The position numbers and the translations under genes were made by a program. Under the pieces are notes generated by a model. The model had not been told where the DNA came from. It saw nothing but the letters and a program-made list of their open reading frames with translations, and made no database searches. Shown here one piece after another: positions 31,974 through 42,422 of a DNA stretch of 62,471 nucleotides. The DNA lies in contig JANXTY010000037.1 of NCBI GenBank assembly GCA_025352145.1, positions 1 to 62,471 of the forward strand. Direction: 5' to 3'. Origin of the DNA: Oxalobacteraceae bacterium. Lineage in GTDB: Bacteria; Pseudomonadota; Gammaproteobacteria; Burkholderiales; Burkholderiaceae_D. Each line of letters opens with the position of its first letter. The first letter of the stretch is position 1.

Positions 31974-34160
31974 ATGTCCTCACCTACCATCGCAAACACA
32001 GTCCAAGAAAAAAACCTTCCCCAATTGTGGAAAAGCGAAATATTACGTGGCTTGACGCCTGTGGCCACAAGAGCGGTAAATGCCCAACTTGCTGCTTTTT
32101 CTACGCGTCTAACGGATGCGTTGCTCGCACTTTCATTGCAGAATGTTGACGCTAAAACTGCCTATCTCAGCGCTCATGCGAGTAACCTTCTTAAAAACAA
32201 CGCCTATGCGTTTCAACATCTTGCATCCGCTGGCTTAGAAAAAATATTACAGAATGAAATCAATGCTATTGAAGATTCGTTTACATTCAATCTAAAAAAA
32301 TGCGATGGAGATTTATCGCTCGTTTCTTACGAAGAAATGGACAATAAGGTTTTAATCTCCACGATAAGCCGCCCCCTTGAGATGGCGATTAGCGATCAAC
32401 TGGCCGCACTCAATATTCGCATCGCCTCTGTTTTAAACCGTGAGTCAATAACGACGGCGCAAAATCCGTTTAGACCGGCTGTTTTTCTGGCCGTAATGCA
32501 ACAAACCTGGTGCGAATTTAACCCAGACGTAGAATCTCATCCCCTTGTATTACCTCTTTTCCGGCCTGATGTTTTTATTGACTTAGCCCCCGTGGTTGCT
32601 GTCCTCAATGATGCGTTAATTGCTAAGAACATCGTGCCCGGCTCAGTCGAATCGTATCGCATCAAAAAAACTGAGGGTAATAATCCCGTCTCAAAAAAGG
32701 AACCGGTGGCACAGGCCGCTTTATCCGAGCAGTTAAGGCGTATTTTTTCACCGCCTGAAACTAGACTATCTCAGGCCCCAATGACCACCAGCGGTGTCAG
32801 TCCGGTGGACATGTCGAATTATGCGTTAGCAACGGCTGCAAGCAGCCAACTATTCAGCTATTTAGCACAATGCCAAACACGAATGTCGTTTCAAGGCGGT
32901 TCGGTTGAACCAGCCACCCATAATCACAATGCCGTTTTCTTACCCAGCATTAAATCTCAGGCACCGAAGGGAACGTTTAGTCAAGTTGATGAACATGCGA
33001 TCGATTTGCTTTCGACAATTTTTGAATCCGTTTTCGTCGATCAGCATATTCCCAATGAAATCAAAAAACTCATTGGTATTTTGCAGGTCCCCGTATTAAA
33101 AGCGGCTCTAATAGATAAAGAGTTTTTCTTCAAAGAAGAGCACCCTGCCCGACGTTTAATTGAATTATTGACGGCAGCCAGCATCGGATGGAATCCCAAA
33201 AAAGGACAGGACGATCCCTTATTTCAACTCATAAAGAGTAATGTTGACCGGGTAGAAAGAGAGTTTGATCAAGAAATTTCTTTATTTTCAGATGTCATCT
33301 CAGATCTGGAATCTTACGTAAAAAAAGAAGACGACGAATCAGCCAAAGTATTATCTGAACCCATATCAAAGGCACTCAAACAAGAAAATTTTATTCAAGC
33401 AACCAAGTGTGCCAAGGAAGAAATAACGGTGCGCATTGGAACGGGTGAGGTCGTCGCGTTTGTCGAAACATTTTTAGAGAAAAAATGGGTTTCTGTTCTT
33501 ACTATCGCCTATCGTTTAAAAGAGGATAAACCGCAAGCATTAGAAAGTGCGATCAAAACAATGGACGATCTTATCTGGAGCGTAAAGCCAAAGATTACTA
33601 TGCAGGAACGCAAAGATCTGATCAGCAAGCTACCTTCTATGCTCGCTATGCTTAATAAGTGGATCAACGTAGTCAAGTGGGCCGATGCGGATCGACTTCA
33701 GTTTTTCGCCGAACTTGCAGAATGCCATGCCTCGATTGTTCGTGCTCCCATTGAATTATCGCCAGAACGTCAACTAGAAATTGCAATTAGTGTCGCCAAA
33801 AAATCCGCCGAACGCCGCTTGGAGAAACGCGCCAATCCAGTGCCCGAGCCCGTTGCTGACGATTCTGTACTCACAGTCGAGGGGCTCCAGCGCGGCATGT
33901 GGCTAGAATTTTTACAGAAGGACGATGTAGCGAAAAAAGTAAAATTAGCTTGGGTTAGTCCTCTGCGTAGCCTGTATATTTTTACCACTACCGACAAGCA
34001 AGAGGCTTTTTCCTTATCTGCGGAAGATTTGGCTCAAACCTTCAGGGAGAATCGGGTGCAGGTTGTTGTAGTTGACGGTTTCGTCAACAGAGCACTGACC
34101 AAAGCATTGAAAGACGGTGCGGTCAATGACGAAAATATGTCTCAAGCAGCCTCGGCGTAG
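31974..34160 (+). CDS. DUF1631 family protein
   Basis: A 728-residue protein matching the DUF1631 pattern of Betaproteobacteria: largely helical, no signal peptide, no transmembrane segment. Seen: central LLSTIFESVFVDQHIPNEIKKLIGILQVPVLKAAL-like region (described in part), HPARRLIELLTAAS, and a C-terminal module with LQRGMWLEFLQKDD, KVKLAWVSPLRSLYIFTT and the RxxxxF-like end AEDLAQTFRENRVQVV, which resembles a PilZ-related barrel. Such proteins are thought to bind cyclic-di-GMP or act in motility/virulence; function is unproven. It stands alone ahead of a signalling gene. A start ATG at 31974 is the only reasonable one. Confidence 0.82.
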   Translation: MSSPTIANTVQEKNLPQLWKSEILRGLTPVATRAVNAQLAAFSTRLTDALLALSLQNVDAKTAYLSAHASNLLKNNAYAFQHLASAGLEKILQNEINAIEDSFTFNLKKCDGDLSLVSYEEMDNKVLISTISRPLEMAISDQLAALNIRIASVLNRESITTAQNPFRPAVFLAVMQQTWCEFNPDVESHPLVLPLFRPDVFIDLAPVVAVLNDALIAKNIVPGSVESYRIKKTEGNNPVSKKEPVAQAALSEQLRRIFSPPETRLSQAPMTTSGVSPVDMSNYALATAASSQLFSYLAQCQTRMSFQGGSVEPATHNHNAVFLPSIKSQAPKGTFSQVDEHAIDLLSTIFESVFVDQHIPNEIKKLIGILQVPVLKAALIDKEFFFKEEHPARRLIELLTAASIGWNPKKGQDDPLFQLIKSNVDRVEREFDQEISLFSDVISDLESYVKKEDDESAKVLSEPISKALKQENFIQATKCAKEEITVRIGTGEVVAFVETFLEKKWVSVLTIAYRLKEDKPQALESAIKTMDDLIWSVKPKITMQERKDLISKLPSMLAMLNKWINVVKWADADRLQFFAELAECHASIVRAPIELSPERQLEIAISVAKKSAERRLEKRANPVPEPVADDSVLTVEGLQRGMWLEFLQKDDVAKKVKLAWVSPLRSLYIFTTTDKQEAFSLSAEDLAQTFRENRVQVVVVDGFVNRALTKALKDGAVNDENMSQAASA

Positions 34161-34380
34161 AAACACAAAGTAATGTGTTAACTCACCTACACGTACTACG
34201 ATAGTGAACCACCTACTTAGATCAATGATGATCTAAAAAATCAATGGTATCGCTGCGGGTGCGAAAACTTCCTAGCCTAGGACAGCACGCCCTTTGGTCG
34301 ATATTGCAACATGCCAACATATCTTGCGCCAAGGTAAATTTAAGGGATAATGCAAGTAAGCGCAATTGAGATTTCCGAGC
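34161..34380 (+). other. Intergenic spacer
   Basis: About 220 bases after the DUF1631 gene with no hairpin terminator that I can see and no ORF. Contains a short inverted CATGCC-type sequence but nothing of note. Confidence 0.3.
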
Positions 34381-34578
34381 ATGAACGTCAAAGAACGTAT
34401 CGGTCTTATCGTCCACCAAATGGCATCGGCCATGCTTTGGCACGTCTCTCTAATTCGTCAGTCAATTTTATCCACGCGCATTCACTATCACGACCGTCAA
34501 TGGCCGATGACGCTCTCACTGTTTTTAGCTGAGTACTTGCCCATACCCTTTGTTCCGAATGGTTGTGCAATATCATGA
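34381..34578 (+). CDS. Possible 65-residue protein coupled to the kinase gene
   Basis: Unrecognised small ORF. The protein begins MNVKERIGLIVHQMASAMLW and has one moderately hydrophobic N-terminal stretch, but no known domain. Its stop overlaps the start of the sensor kinase as ATGA (34575-34578), the arrangement used for translational coupling, which is the main reason to take it seriously. The ribosome site before its ATG is weak. Against it: no homologue known to me and short length. It might be a leader that controls kinase translation, or chance. Confidence 0.4.
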   Translation: MNVKERIGLIVHQMASAMLWHVSLIRQSILSTRIHYHDRQWPMTLSLFLAEYLPIPFVPNGCAIS

Positions 34579-37106
34579 CGTCAAGCCAAATTTACTTGTC
34601 GGTTGCCCTTTTGTGGGTCGTAATGCTGGTAGTTATTATTTTCCACGAAAGACAGAAGGTACTTCGGGCAATAAAAAAAAATGAAGAGCGATATCGTCTC
34701 ATCACCGCACACACGGGCGATGTGATATGGATGTTTGATCTTGCAACCAGGCGTTACACCTATGTCAGTGCTTCTGTCGAAAAACTGATTGGATTTACGC
34801 CTGAAGAAATGATTACTCAGCCGCTGGAATTATCACTTACCAAAGAAGCTGCACAACAAATCGCAGAACATCTGCCCGGACGTATTAGCCGTTTTCTTGC
34901 GGGCGATGAATCGCAACGACACTGGGTAAGAGAAGTAGCACACAGGCACCGGAACGGCAGCATCATTTCCACCGAAGTGGTCACCACATTGCAATGCGAC
35001 GATAACGGCATACCCGAATCCATCGTTGGCATTACGCGAGATATACGCGAAAGACATGCGCGCGAAAATGCACTCAATCACATCAGGGAAAGACTCCGGG
35101 CCAGTGAAGAACGTTGGAGCTTCGCATTAGAAGGTGCTGGAGATGGCGTTTGGGATTGGAATAATGAAACTAATGAAGTCATATTTTCCAAGCGTTACAA
35201 AGAAATTTTTGGGTACGCCGATCACGAGATGGAAAACCGTGTTGAAGAATGGATGAAACGTTTGCACCCCGAAGAAATGGCACGCGTGATGGCAGACGTT
35301 AAAGAGTATTACAGCAAGGATATCAGCAAATCTGAGGGAGAAAATCCGACCTATGCAAGTGAATACCGTATGCTGTGTAAAGACGGCAGCTGGAAATGGG
35401 TACTCACCCGAGGCAAGGTAGTTTGCCGCAATAGTGAAGGGAAACCCCTGCGCATGATCGGGACGATTTCCGATATTACCGAACGGCGCGAACGCGAAGA
35501 TGCGCTGCGTACAGCCAATGAAGCTCTGCAAGAATCGAACCTGCGCATCGAAGCCGCGAATCGTGCGAAGAGCGACTTCTTAGCCAACATGAGCCACGAA
35601 ATCCGAACACCCATGAATGGTGTACTTGGCATGGCTTATCTGGTACTAAGGACGGATCTCAATCCCAAACAACGCGACTACGTTGAAAAAATTCTTCTTT
35701 CGGGTGAACACTTGCTGGGGATTATCGACGACATTCTTGATTTTTCCAAAGTCGAAGCAGGCAAGTTGAATATCGAAGCCGTTGACTTTGAACTCGCCAA
35801 AGTGCTTGAAAATCTCAGTACGATCGTGGCAGGCAAGGCAAGTGAAAAAGGACTCACGCTTAAGTTCGACATCGCCTCCGAATTACCGCGAAAGTTACGC
35901 GGAGACCCCCTTCGAATTGGTCAGATCTTAATTAACTACACCAATAATGCCATTAAATTTACAAAAATGGGAACCATCACCGTGCGAGCCAGGACGATGG
36001 AAAATACCGAAACTGATTGTTTGGTGCGCTTTGAAGTAATAGACACAGGAATTGGTATCAGTGAATCAGAAAAAAACAAATTATTTCAGTCATTTCAGCA
36101 AGCAGATACTTCAACCACGCGTAAATATGGAGGCACCGGCCTTGGCCTGGCTATCAGCAAACAATTAGCAACCCTTATGGACGGCAACGTTGGGGTGGAG
36201 AGTCAACCCGGACAAGGCAGCTGTTTTTGGTTTACAGCCCGACTGCAGAAACCAGCATGGTCCGAGCCAGATTACTATGCCGAAAATGGGCATGTTCTCA
36301 CTAAACGCATCGCGCTAGACGGCGCACGTATTCTTTTGGCAGACGACAACCCCATTAACAAATTGGTTGGGACAAAATTATTGGAATATGCAGGCGCGAC
36401 CGTTTGCGTGGCTAACAATGGGCATGAGGCACTCATGCTATTGCGTAAGGATCAGTTTGATTGCGTACTCATGGACATTCAAATGCCGGAAATGGATGGT
36501 CTAGAAGCCACACGGCAAATTCGAGGCGATCCCGATTTAGCACACATCCCGGTGATCGCCATGACTGCCAGTGCCTGGAGCGAAGACCGCGAACGTTGCC
36601 TGGTAGCCGGGATGAATGATTTCATCAGCAAGCCGATTCAACCCGACCTTTTATGCAGCACCATCGCAAAATGGTGGCAACCGAATTCATTTTCAGTCGA
36701 TGCTACAGAAAATCACGTGCAGCCACATCCAGCACATAGCGAGCCAAGCCTAGATGGAGACCCTAATATTATCGACCTGACAGTTCTGGCCAGATCGCTA
36801 GGAAATGACCGCGAACAAGTTCGTCAATGTGCCTTCCAATTTTTAGGGCTGTCTGGTGAAAATATCGAAGAAATTGAATCGGCACTTTTGCGCAATGATA
36901 TGGAAGCGATTAAACCAGTTACGCAACGCACCATGTTAGCTGCCCGCACAGTGGGCGCTATAGGCCTTGCCAATTTGTGTGTTTCACTTGACCAAGCCAG
37001 AACGAGTGGCGATATTGAACAGGCGACGGACATTGCAGCTGAGCTGCGTCTACTACGAGAATTGGTGGCCAAGCAAATAAAACAAAAGTGCGATATGAGA
37101 AGGTAA
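34575..37106 (+). CDS. Hybrid sensor histidine kinase, PAS-PAS-HisKA-HATPase-REC-Hpt-like
   Basis: An 843-residue membrane-bound hybrid kinase. Seen in order: one N-terminal transmembrane helix ([14 protein letters not shown]), PAS about 36-155, PAS/PAC about 185-310 ([31 protein letters not shown]), HisKA with H341 in [11 protein letters not shown], HATPase ([26 protein letters not shown]), receiver with D634 in [12 protein letters not shown] and the SKPIQ lysine, then a C-terminal domain that lines up with Hpt. In that last domain the phosphorylatable His is Gln784 ([11 protein letters not shown] against HxLKxxxxxxG), so it should be inactive. Start ATG at 34575. Signal and target are unknown. 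Confidence 0.93.
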   Translation: MTSSQIYLSVALLWVVMLVVIIFHERQKVLRAIKKNEERYRLITAHTGDVIWMFDLATRRYTYVSASVEKLIGFTPEEMITQPLELSLTKEAAQQIAEHLPGRISRFLAGDESQRHWVREVAHRHRNGSIISTEVVTTLQCDDNGIPESIVGITRDIRERHARENALNHIRERLRASEERWSFALEGAGDGVWDWNNETNEVIFSKRYKEIFGYADHEMENRVEEWMKRLHPEEMARVMADVKEYYSKDISKSEGENPTYASEYRMLCKDGSWKWVLTRGKVVCRNSEGKPLRMIGTISDITERREREDALRTANEALQESNLRIEAANRAKSDFLANMSHEIRTPMNGVLGMAYLVLRTDLNPKQRDYVEKILLSGEHLLGIIDDILDFSKVEAGKLNIEAVDFELAKVLENLSTIVAGKASEKGLTLKFDIASELPRKLRGDPLRIGQILINYTNNAIKFTKMGTITVRARTMENTETDCLVRFEVIDTGIGISESEKNKLFQSFQQADTSTTRKYGGTGLGLAISKQLATLMDGNVGVESQPGQGSCFWFTARLQKPAWSEPDYYAENGHVLTKRIALDGARILLADDNPINKLVGTKLLEYAGATVCVANNGHEALMLLRKDQFDCVLMDIQMPEMDGLEATRQIRGDPDLAHIPVIAMTASAWSEDRERCLVAGMNDFISKPIQPDLLCSTIAKWWQPNSFSVDATENHVQPHPAHSEPSLDGDPNIIDLTVLARSLGNDREQVRQCAFQFLGLSGENIEEIESALLRNDMEAIKPVTQRTMLAARTVGAIGLANLCVSLDQARTSGDIEQATDIAAELRLLRELVAKQIKQKCDMRR

Positions 37107-37125
37107 AAACGATCCACTGCTCTGA

Positions 37126-37395
37126 TCACGAAATGAGGCAAAATTTTGCCGGTTTGGCCGCGTTTATTTTTTGTACTGTTTTCAGCGCATTTTCCACATT
37201 GTCTGCCGGCGTCATCCCACCCAGCGTGGCGGCTATTTGCCCATCTGGCGTGACGATAAATGTCGTGCGTTCGGTAAAACCGTGATCGATCTCGACACCG
37301 CGCGAATCTTTATGACCTGCGGCTTGCGTCACGCGCAGACCGTAGGCTTTGGCGACTTTGCCGTCCGTATCGGAACCCACGGCAATTTTTCCCGG
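37126..37395 (-). pseudogene. Peroxiredoxin remnant (C-terminal part)
   Basis: On the minus strand the frame reads PGKIAVGSDTDGKVAKAYGL, then DSRGVEIDHGFTERTTFIV and TPDGQIAATLGGMTPADNV, which is the C-terminal half of an AhpC/TSA-family peroxiredoxin. An in-frame stop precedes it and the N-terminal half with the peroxidatic cysteine is missing, so it is a truncated fossil. It is convergent with the kinase gene, 19 bases away. It marks the beginning of a stretch of debris up to 38862. Confidence 0.72.
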
Positions 37396-37450
37396 TCAAT
37401 CTAAGCTAGCGGTATCGTTCAGCCAAGACCAGCAAGCTGGTCAGTTTGCA

Positions 37451-37615
37451 TCAGCATATGCATCCGCCCTGAGACAGGCGAGCGAGAGACTCCTCCGCAT
37501 CCTTCAAGTATGCATGTGGCGTTACTTCATACGGAAATAAAAAATCGCGAAAGGCACAACGTTCGTACGCAGTAAGTATTGGACGAAATTCCTGAAGAAA
37601 CTGAGCGATATTCAT
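37451..37615 (-). other. Unidentified 54-residue ORF within debris
   Basis: A 54-codon frame opening MNIAQFLQEFRPILTAYERC, then LFPYEVTPHAYLKDAEESL. The composition looks protein-like and not random, but I do not recognise the family. It overlaps in another frame with the tail of the lyase remnant. Possibly the surviving end of a lost gene. Confidence 0.25.
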
Positions 37616-38729
37616 TAGTGAAATCTAACGTGCAGCATAACCGGCGCGTATGCACGTCCGAGATGATGAAATTGTTGAGCATTCTCTCATCAGAATGCCC
37701 CCATAGAACCGTTAGAAGTGTTCGCCCGAAGAAATAGCAAAGCGAGTGCTGATATTGGCTGCCGGACGCCGATACATCCCGCTTGATAATTTTGAGGTTG
37801 TCGCAACCGCGACTATACGTCGCAATCGTTTGCATATCATCCATTTCAATCGTGGTACCAATACGCAAACTCAGCGTATCGTTTCTCCACAGCAAATGGT
37901 GTACTACCGGGACAATTGGTACCTTGATTGCTGGTGCCATTTGCGAAAGGACATCACTCATGATGTTGGCCGGCAGGCTGGCATAGCCGCTGCTGCCGTC
38001 GAGTGAGATAGCGCCAGCGTGCTTGCCTGTCACCCAGGTAGTCCCGCTCGCCAGCGTGCCGCTGTGACCATTCCCACTGGCGTCGTTGGCGATAATGCCG
38101 CTGCCCTCGTCAAAATTCAGCCGGGTGTGCAGCTGTATCCCAATGCTTGCCTTCGCTTCATTCGAGGCTGCGCTTTCGCCCAACGGGGTGGTTGCGGTCA
38201 CCACATAGTAATAGCTGCCGTCGGCCAATCCGTTATCGGTATAGGTGAGCAAATCGGTGATGCCGCTGGCTACTATCGCGTAGGGGCCACCGGTCAACAC
38301 GGCGCGCTTGACAGTGTAGCTGTTGGCATAAGCGCCGCCCCACCATGACAGGAGAACCGAGCCCGCGCTGTCGTAGGCGGAGAGCCCGCTTGGTGCGGCA
38401 CCGCTGGCGATCGGATCGCGGCCGCAGGTCAATGTGCCGTAGCTGAGCTGGTCGAAGCCGCCGCTGTTCGGTCCATAGTTGCCACCGCCGCCTTCGGGCT
38501 GGGCCAGCAGCGCGAACTTGCGCGAGTATGGTGCCGCCAGGCTTTTGCGGTTGACGTAGTGGTGATACACCAGTGCCCAGCAAGGCCGTAACGTGCCTTG
38601 GCCCTCCGTTGCGAGTACCGTTTGATTGACCTTGTCGACGTTGGTATAGGTGACGTAAGGCACACTGTAATAGCTGGTCCCGGACTCAACCAGGAGCTTC
38701 GCTGCGAATCCGTTGCGTTCTGATTTACA
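37527..38729 (-). pseudogene. Fragment of secreted polysaccharide lyase with FN3 and LamG domains
   Basis: An open frame without a true start (a stop precedes it at 38730). From its beginning it shows the end of an alginate-lyase-like catalytic domain (CWALVYHHYVNRKSLAAPYS, PEGGGGNYGPNSGGFDQLSY), then a fibronectin type III domain (GLSAYDSAGSVLLSWWGGAY to YYYVVTATTPLGESAASNEA) and the first half of a LamG/concanavalin-like domain (LNFDEGSGIIANDASGNGHS, SLDGSSGYASLP). After about position 37960 the resemblance ends although the frame stays open. The N-terminus with signal peptide is gone. Base composition of 37960-38700 is clearly more GC-rich than its surroundings, suggesting transfer. A non-functional fragment. 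Confidence 0.65.
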
Positions 38730-38740
38730 TCAATCGGCGC

Positions 38741-38862
38741 GCTGATACAATAACGCTGGTTAATTACCGATTATCCGCATTCGGTCCTTACGGCACCAAT
38801 GAGATGCGCTACGCGAAGCAGCTTATCGCTGATGTGCCCAACGAATCGCTCACCACCGACCG
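38741..38862 (+). mobile_element. IS4-family transposase fragment
   Basis: The plus-strand frame reads ITLVNYRLSAFGPYGTNEMR, then YAKQLIADVPNESLTTDR. This is the block ahead of the second catalytic Asp of IS4-type transposases (typically ...NEM..A..L...P..SLT.FD.GF). Here the frame loses homology right after SLT. No ends or target duplication could be recognised. It abuts the lyase fragment and may explain the scrambling of this area. Confidence 0.6.
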
Positions 38863-39000
38863 ACTGAAAAAAAATTTCTTGCGAAACAAAAGACAAGCGA
38901 GAACTCGCGATATTTGTCCGAAGGTCAAGTTAAGGTAATATTAAAATAATTCATTTTCGGCGACTGATGTAAAACCTGCGGCGATTTATAAATATAAACA

Positions 39001-41154
39001 ATGAGCGAACCAACCCCTCCTAGCGTTAGCCATTCCGATGAGCTGATTTTCTTAAGTGAAAATGCAGCGCATGAGGCGTCCTCGCCAGTTACTCCATCAA
39101 ATGTATGGCGAGTTATGATTGTCGACGATGACGAGGACGTTCATAATGTCACCACACTTGCATTGGCAGGATTAGAAATACAACATCGCCAACTGGAATT
39201 CGTACATGCTTATTCAGCAGCTGAGGCACGCCAATTATTAGAAAAAGAAAACGATATTTCAGTCATTTTGCTCGATGTCGTCATGGAGCAGGAAGATGCT
39301 GGCCTGCAATTGGTCCGCTATGTACGCAATATCCTCAAACAGGCCGATGTACGCATCATTTTGCGCACAGGACAACCGGGTTATGCGCCAGAAATGGAAG
39401 CTATTCGCGACTACGATATCAATGATTACAAAACAAAATCCGAGCTTACGCGAATCAAGCTATTCACTACCGTCACTTCCGCCATCCGATCCTACGAGCA
39501 AATCCGGGCTAGCAGCGTCAACGAAAAGGTAAAGGCAAGCGAGAAACAGATACGTTACATGCTCGAATCGAGTCCGGTCGCGGTACAAGTGATCGATATC
39601 GCCAACGTTAAAATAGTTTTTTCCAACCAGTCGTCTGCCGACTTGTTCTCCACCTCGATCAACGAAATGCGCGGGATGAGTCCCCAGATTTTTTATCAGA
39701 ATAAAAATCAATTCGACAATATTTATCGACGACTTCTTCAAGCCGACAACATCATCAACTTAACACTGGGCATGCAAACCAAGGATGGTATGCCCATCTG
39801 GGTTTTTGCTTCCTATGTACACGTCAATTATGACGACAAACCTTGCATTCTTTCCTGGATTTTCAACGTCACGGAGATTAAGTTAGCTACCGATGAATTG
39901 AAAGAGCTCAACGAACATCTCGAAGAACGGGTCGATTTGCGCACGAAGGAACTTGAATTAGCCAAGATACAAGCTGAAGCCGCCAGCCGTGCAAAAACAG
40001 ATTTCTTGGCAAATATGAGTCATGAAATACGTACCCCCATGAATAGCGTACTTGGCATGGCATATCTCACATTACGCAGTGAGCTGAACCCCCAACAGCG
40101 TGACTTTGTCCAAAAAATTCAACATTCGGGGGAGCATCTACTCGGCATCATTGACGATATTTTAGATTTTTCAAAGGTCGAAGCAGGGAAATTGGTTATT
40201 GAAGCAGCGAATTTTGATCTGCGAACTGTGCTGAAAAATCTGACTGACCTTGTGGAAAACAAAGCCATCGCCAAAGGAATCGAACTCATTTTGAATATTG
40301 CTCCCGGCCTCCCGGAAAGATTGCGGGGGGATGCGTTGCGGCTGGATCAAATATTGATTAACTACACAAACAACGCCATCAAGTTTACTGATCGAGGCCG
40401 AATCACGATTTATGTAAAAATGGAGGAGGAAACGGCAAACGATTGTCTCATGCGTTTCGAAGTGCAAGATACGGGGATCGGTATTGCTCCAGATGAAATT
40501 ACCAAGTTATTTCAATCATTCCAGCAGGCGGACAGTTCCACCACACGAAAATACGGTGGCAGCGGTCTGGGCCTAGCCATTAGCAAACAACTCGCAACGC
40601 TCATGGGCGGGCAAGTTGGAGTCAAAAGTGAACTCGGCAAAGGGAGCATTTTCTGGTTCACGGCACGCCTTGGCAAAGATAACATGCCATCGAAATCGGT
40701 ATCCGGTGCTGTGATACCACAACGGACAGTAATCAGTGCGTGGGAGGGGGAACCAGCGGATGCAGAACGCGTTGCGCTACAAGGTACGCATATTCTTTTG
40801 GCAGACGACAATATCGTTAATCAGATGGTAGCCACCAAATTGCTAGAATATGCAGGTATCGTCGTCAGCGTCGCGAACAACGGAAAAGAAGCAATTACAC
40901 TACTACGCAGTTCGCCTTTCGACTGTGTACTGATGGATGTGCAGATGCCGGAAATGGACGGTCTTGAGGCAACTCGCCAAATCCGATCTGATCCAGCACT
41001 CTCCAACACACTGATCATCGCAATGACCGCTTGCGCCCTCAATGAAGACAGAGAACTCTGCAAAGTTGCCGGCATGGATGACTTCATTAGTAAACCGGTG
41101 CAGCCTCAACTACTTTATTCGACTCTGACCAAATGGCTAACGCAAAAGAAATAA
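39001..41154 (+). CDS. Hybrid histidine kinase, REC-PAS-HisKA-HATPase-REC
   Basis: A 717-residue cytosolic signalling protein without transmembrane segments. Seen in order: N-terminal receiver with [13 protein letters not shown] and D92 in [13 protein letters not shown] (the DUF3369-associated style), PAS at about 180-300, coiled linker ([20 protein letters not shown]), HisKA with H341 in [11 protein letters not shown], HATPase ([26 protein letters not shown]), and a C-terminal receiver with D646 in [12 protein letters not shown]. The kinase core resembles that of the 34575 gene closely, so they are paralogues. It has no Hpt domain. Partner and output unknown. Confidence 0.94.
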   Translation: MSEPTPPSVSHSDELIFLSENAAHEASSPVTPSNVWRVMIVDDDEDVHNVTTLALAGLEIQHRQLEFVHAYSAAEARQLLEKENDISVILLDVVMEQEDAGLQLVRYVRNILKQADVRIILRTGQPGYAPEMEAIRDYDINDYKTKSELTRIKLFTTVTSAIRSYEQIRASSVNEKVKASEKQIRYMLESSPVAVQVIDIANVKIVFSNQSSADLFSTSINEMRGMSPQIFYQNKNQFDNIYRRLLQADNIINLTLGMQTKDGMPIWVFASYVHVNYDDKPCILSWIFNVTEIKLATDELKELNEHLEERVDLRTKELELAKIQAEAASRAKTDFLANMSHEIRTPMNSVLGMAYLTLRSELNPQQRDFVQKIQHSGEHLLGIIDDILDFSKVEAGKLVIEAANFDLRTVLKNLTDLVENKAIAKGIELILNIAPGLPERLRGDALRLDQILINYTNNAIKFTDRGRITIYVKMEEETANDCLMRFEVQDTGIGIAPDEITKLFQSFQQADSSTTRKYGGSGLGLAISKQLATLMGGQVGVKSELGKGSIFWFTARLGKDNMPSKSVSGAVIPQRTVISAWEGEPADAERVALQGTHILLADDNIVNQMVATKLLEYAGIVVSVANNGKEAITLLRSSPFDCVLMDVQMPEMDGLEATRQIRSDPALSNTLIIAMTACALNEDRELCKVAGMDDFISKPVQPQLLYSTLTKWLTQKK

Positions 41155-41200
41155 CATTCCATCAAAATAATTACCCAGTTCAAAAATCATAAAATTTACT

Positions 41201-41659
41201 ATGACAAATCTGCTTCTTACCTCCGCCCGACAGCGCGGAATCGATAATAAACTTGCCTATGCTGGCGCAGTGACGCCACAAGAGGCATTTGACCTACTGC
41301 AATCGGATCAGGCGATCAAACTTGTGGATGTACGTACCAACGCCGAACGCGACTGGGTCGGTCGAGTCAATATTCCCATTAACCAGCATGCGGTAGTCCA
41401 ATGGAGTACCTATCCCGGTGGCGTAGCGAATGCTGAATTTATGAATGAGCTTGCCCAAGTTGCGACGAAAAATTCTGTGCTACTTTTTTTATGTCGCTCA
41501 GGTGTGCGCTCTCGCCATGCAGCCCGGCTGGCTACTGAACACGGTTTTCTGCATTGCTTCGATATCATAGAGGGATTTGAGGGCGAAAAAAATAGTGAAG
41601 GACACCGCAAAACCGTGGGCGGATGGTGCAAGGCGGGACTACCTTGGATAAGCGCTTAA
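41201..41659 (+). CDS. Rhodanese-like domain protein
   Basis: A 152-residue single rhodanese domain, probably moving sulfane sulfur or acting as a persulfide carrier in the cytosol. Seen: VTPQEAFDLLQSDQAIKLVD, VRTNAERDWVGRV, and the active-site loop LFLCRSGVRSRHAA with the catalytic Cys in CRSGVRS. No signal peptide. Lies 46 bases after the kinase and may be co-transcribed with it. The gap after it holds a weak GGGGCGC/GCACCCC stem but no clear terminator. Confidence 0.9.
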   Translation: MTNLLLTSARQRGIDNKLAYAGAVTPQEAFDLLQSDQAIKLVDVRTNAERDWVGRVNIPINQHAVVQWSTYPGGVANAEFMNELAQVATKNSVLLFLCRSGVRSRHAARLATEHGFLHCFDIIEGFEGEKNSEGHRKTVGGWCKAGLPWISA

Positions 41660-41756
41660 CAAGATAGAAAGCATCTACGGGAAAAGGAAAGGGGCGCTCC
41701 TTCGCAGAAAGGCACCCCCTCCAATCCCCCCGTCAATCGCGCATTCTAAGAGGGCC

Positions 41757-42314
41757 TTATTTACTCCGACTCTTATATTCACCGGTGCGCGTATCGATTT
41801 CTATCTTGTCTCCCTGCTCTACAAAGGCAGGAACCTGAACGGTAAAACCGGTTGAGATTTGCGCTGGCTTTAATACCTTGCCTGAAGTGTCGCCCTTCGC
41901 TGCCTGTTCAGTGTAAGTAACTTGACGCACAACCGTAGTTGGCAACTCGACTGAAATCGCTTTTTCGTTGTAAAAAACAACTTCACACGCCATGCCATCC
42001 TCAAGGTAATTGAGCGTATCTCCCATATTCTCGGCTTCGACTTCGTATTGGTTGTAATCCGCATCCATTAATACATACAATGGGTCAGCAAAATACGAAT
42101 AAGTTGCATCTTTTTTCTCGAGCGTGACGACGTCAAATTTATCATCAGCCCGATACACCGACTCCAAGCCTGAGCCAGTCAACAAATTTTTCATCTTCAT
42201 TTTGCAAACCGATGAGTTGCGACCTGATTTTGTATATTCAGTTTTAATAACGACCATTGGTTCGGCGTTGACCATAACAACGTTGCCTACGCGGATTTCT
42301 TGTGCGGTTTTCAT
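41757..42314 (-). CDS. efp: Translation elongation factor P
   Basis: EF-P relieves ribosome stalling at proline runs. 185 residues. Seen: KOW-like domain I, with the tip loop [16 protein letters not shown] carrying Arg32 instead of the lysine used in the E. coli pathway, OB domains II and III, and the end [15 protein letters not shown]. Arg32 is the residue that EarP glycosylates with rhamnose, and earP is the next gene upstream (109 bases away), so rhamnosylation is the expected activation route. Start ATG at 42314. Confidence 0.97.
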   Translation of the reverse strand: MKTAQEIRVGNVVMVNAEPMVVIKTEYTKSGRNSSVCKMKMKNLLTGSGLESVYRADDKFDVVTLEKKDATYSYFADPLYVLMDADYNQYEVEAENMGDTLNYLEDGMACEVVFYNEKAISVELPTTVVRQVTYTEQAAKGDTSGKVLKPAQISTGFTVQVPAFVEQGDKIEIDTRTGEYKSRSK

Positions 42315-42422
42315 AGCTTGATTTGCGTCTAAGTGGGTGTTGGGTGAATCATCTGAGGCTTGTCACGACCTTGTCGTTAGCGCACGTTGATGACATTTTC
42401 GTCAAAAATAAAGCCTTGTATT

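Noticed and set aside
38863-39000. Continuation of the transposase frame
   Set aside because: Homology ends after SLT; following codons are lysine/arginine-rich and unlike IS4 transposases.
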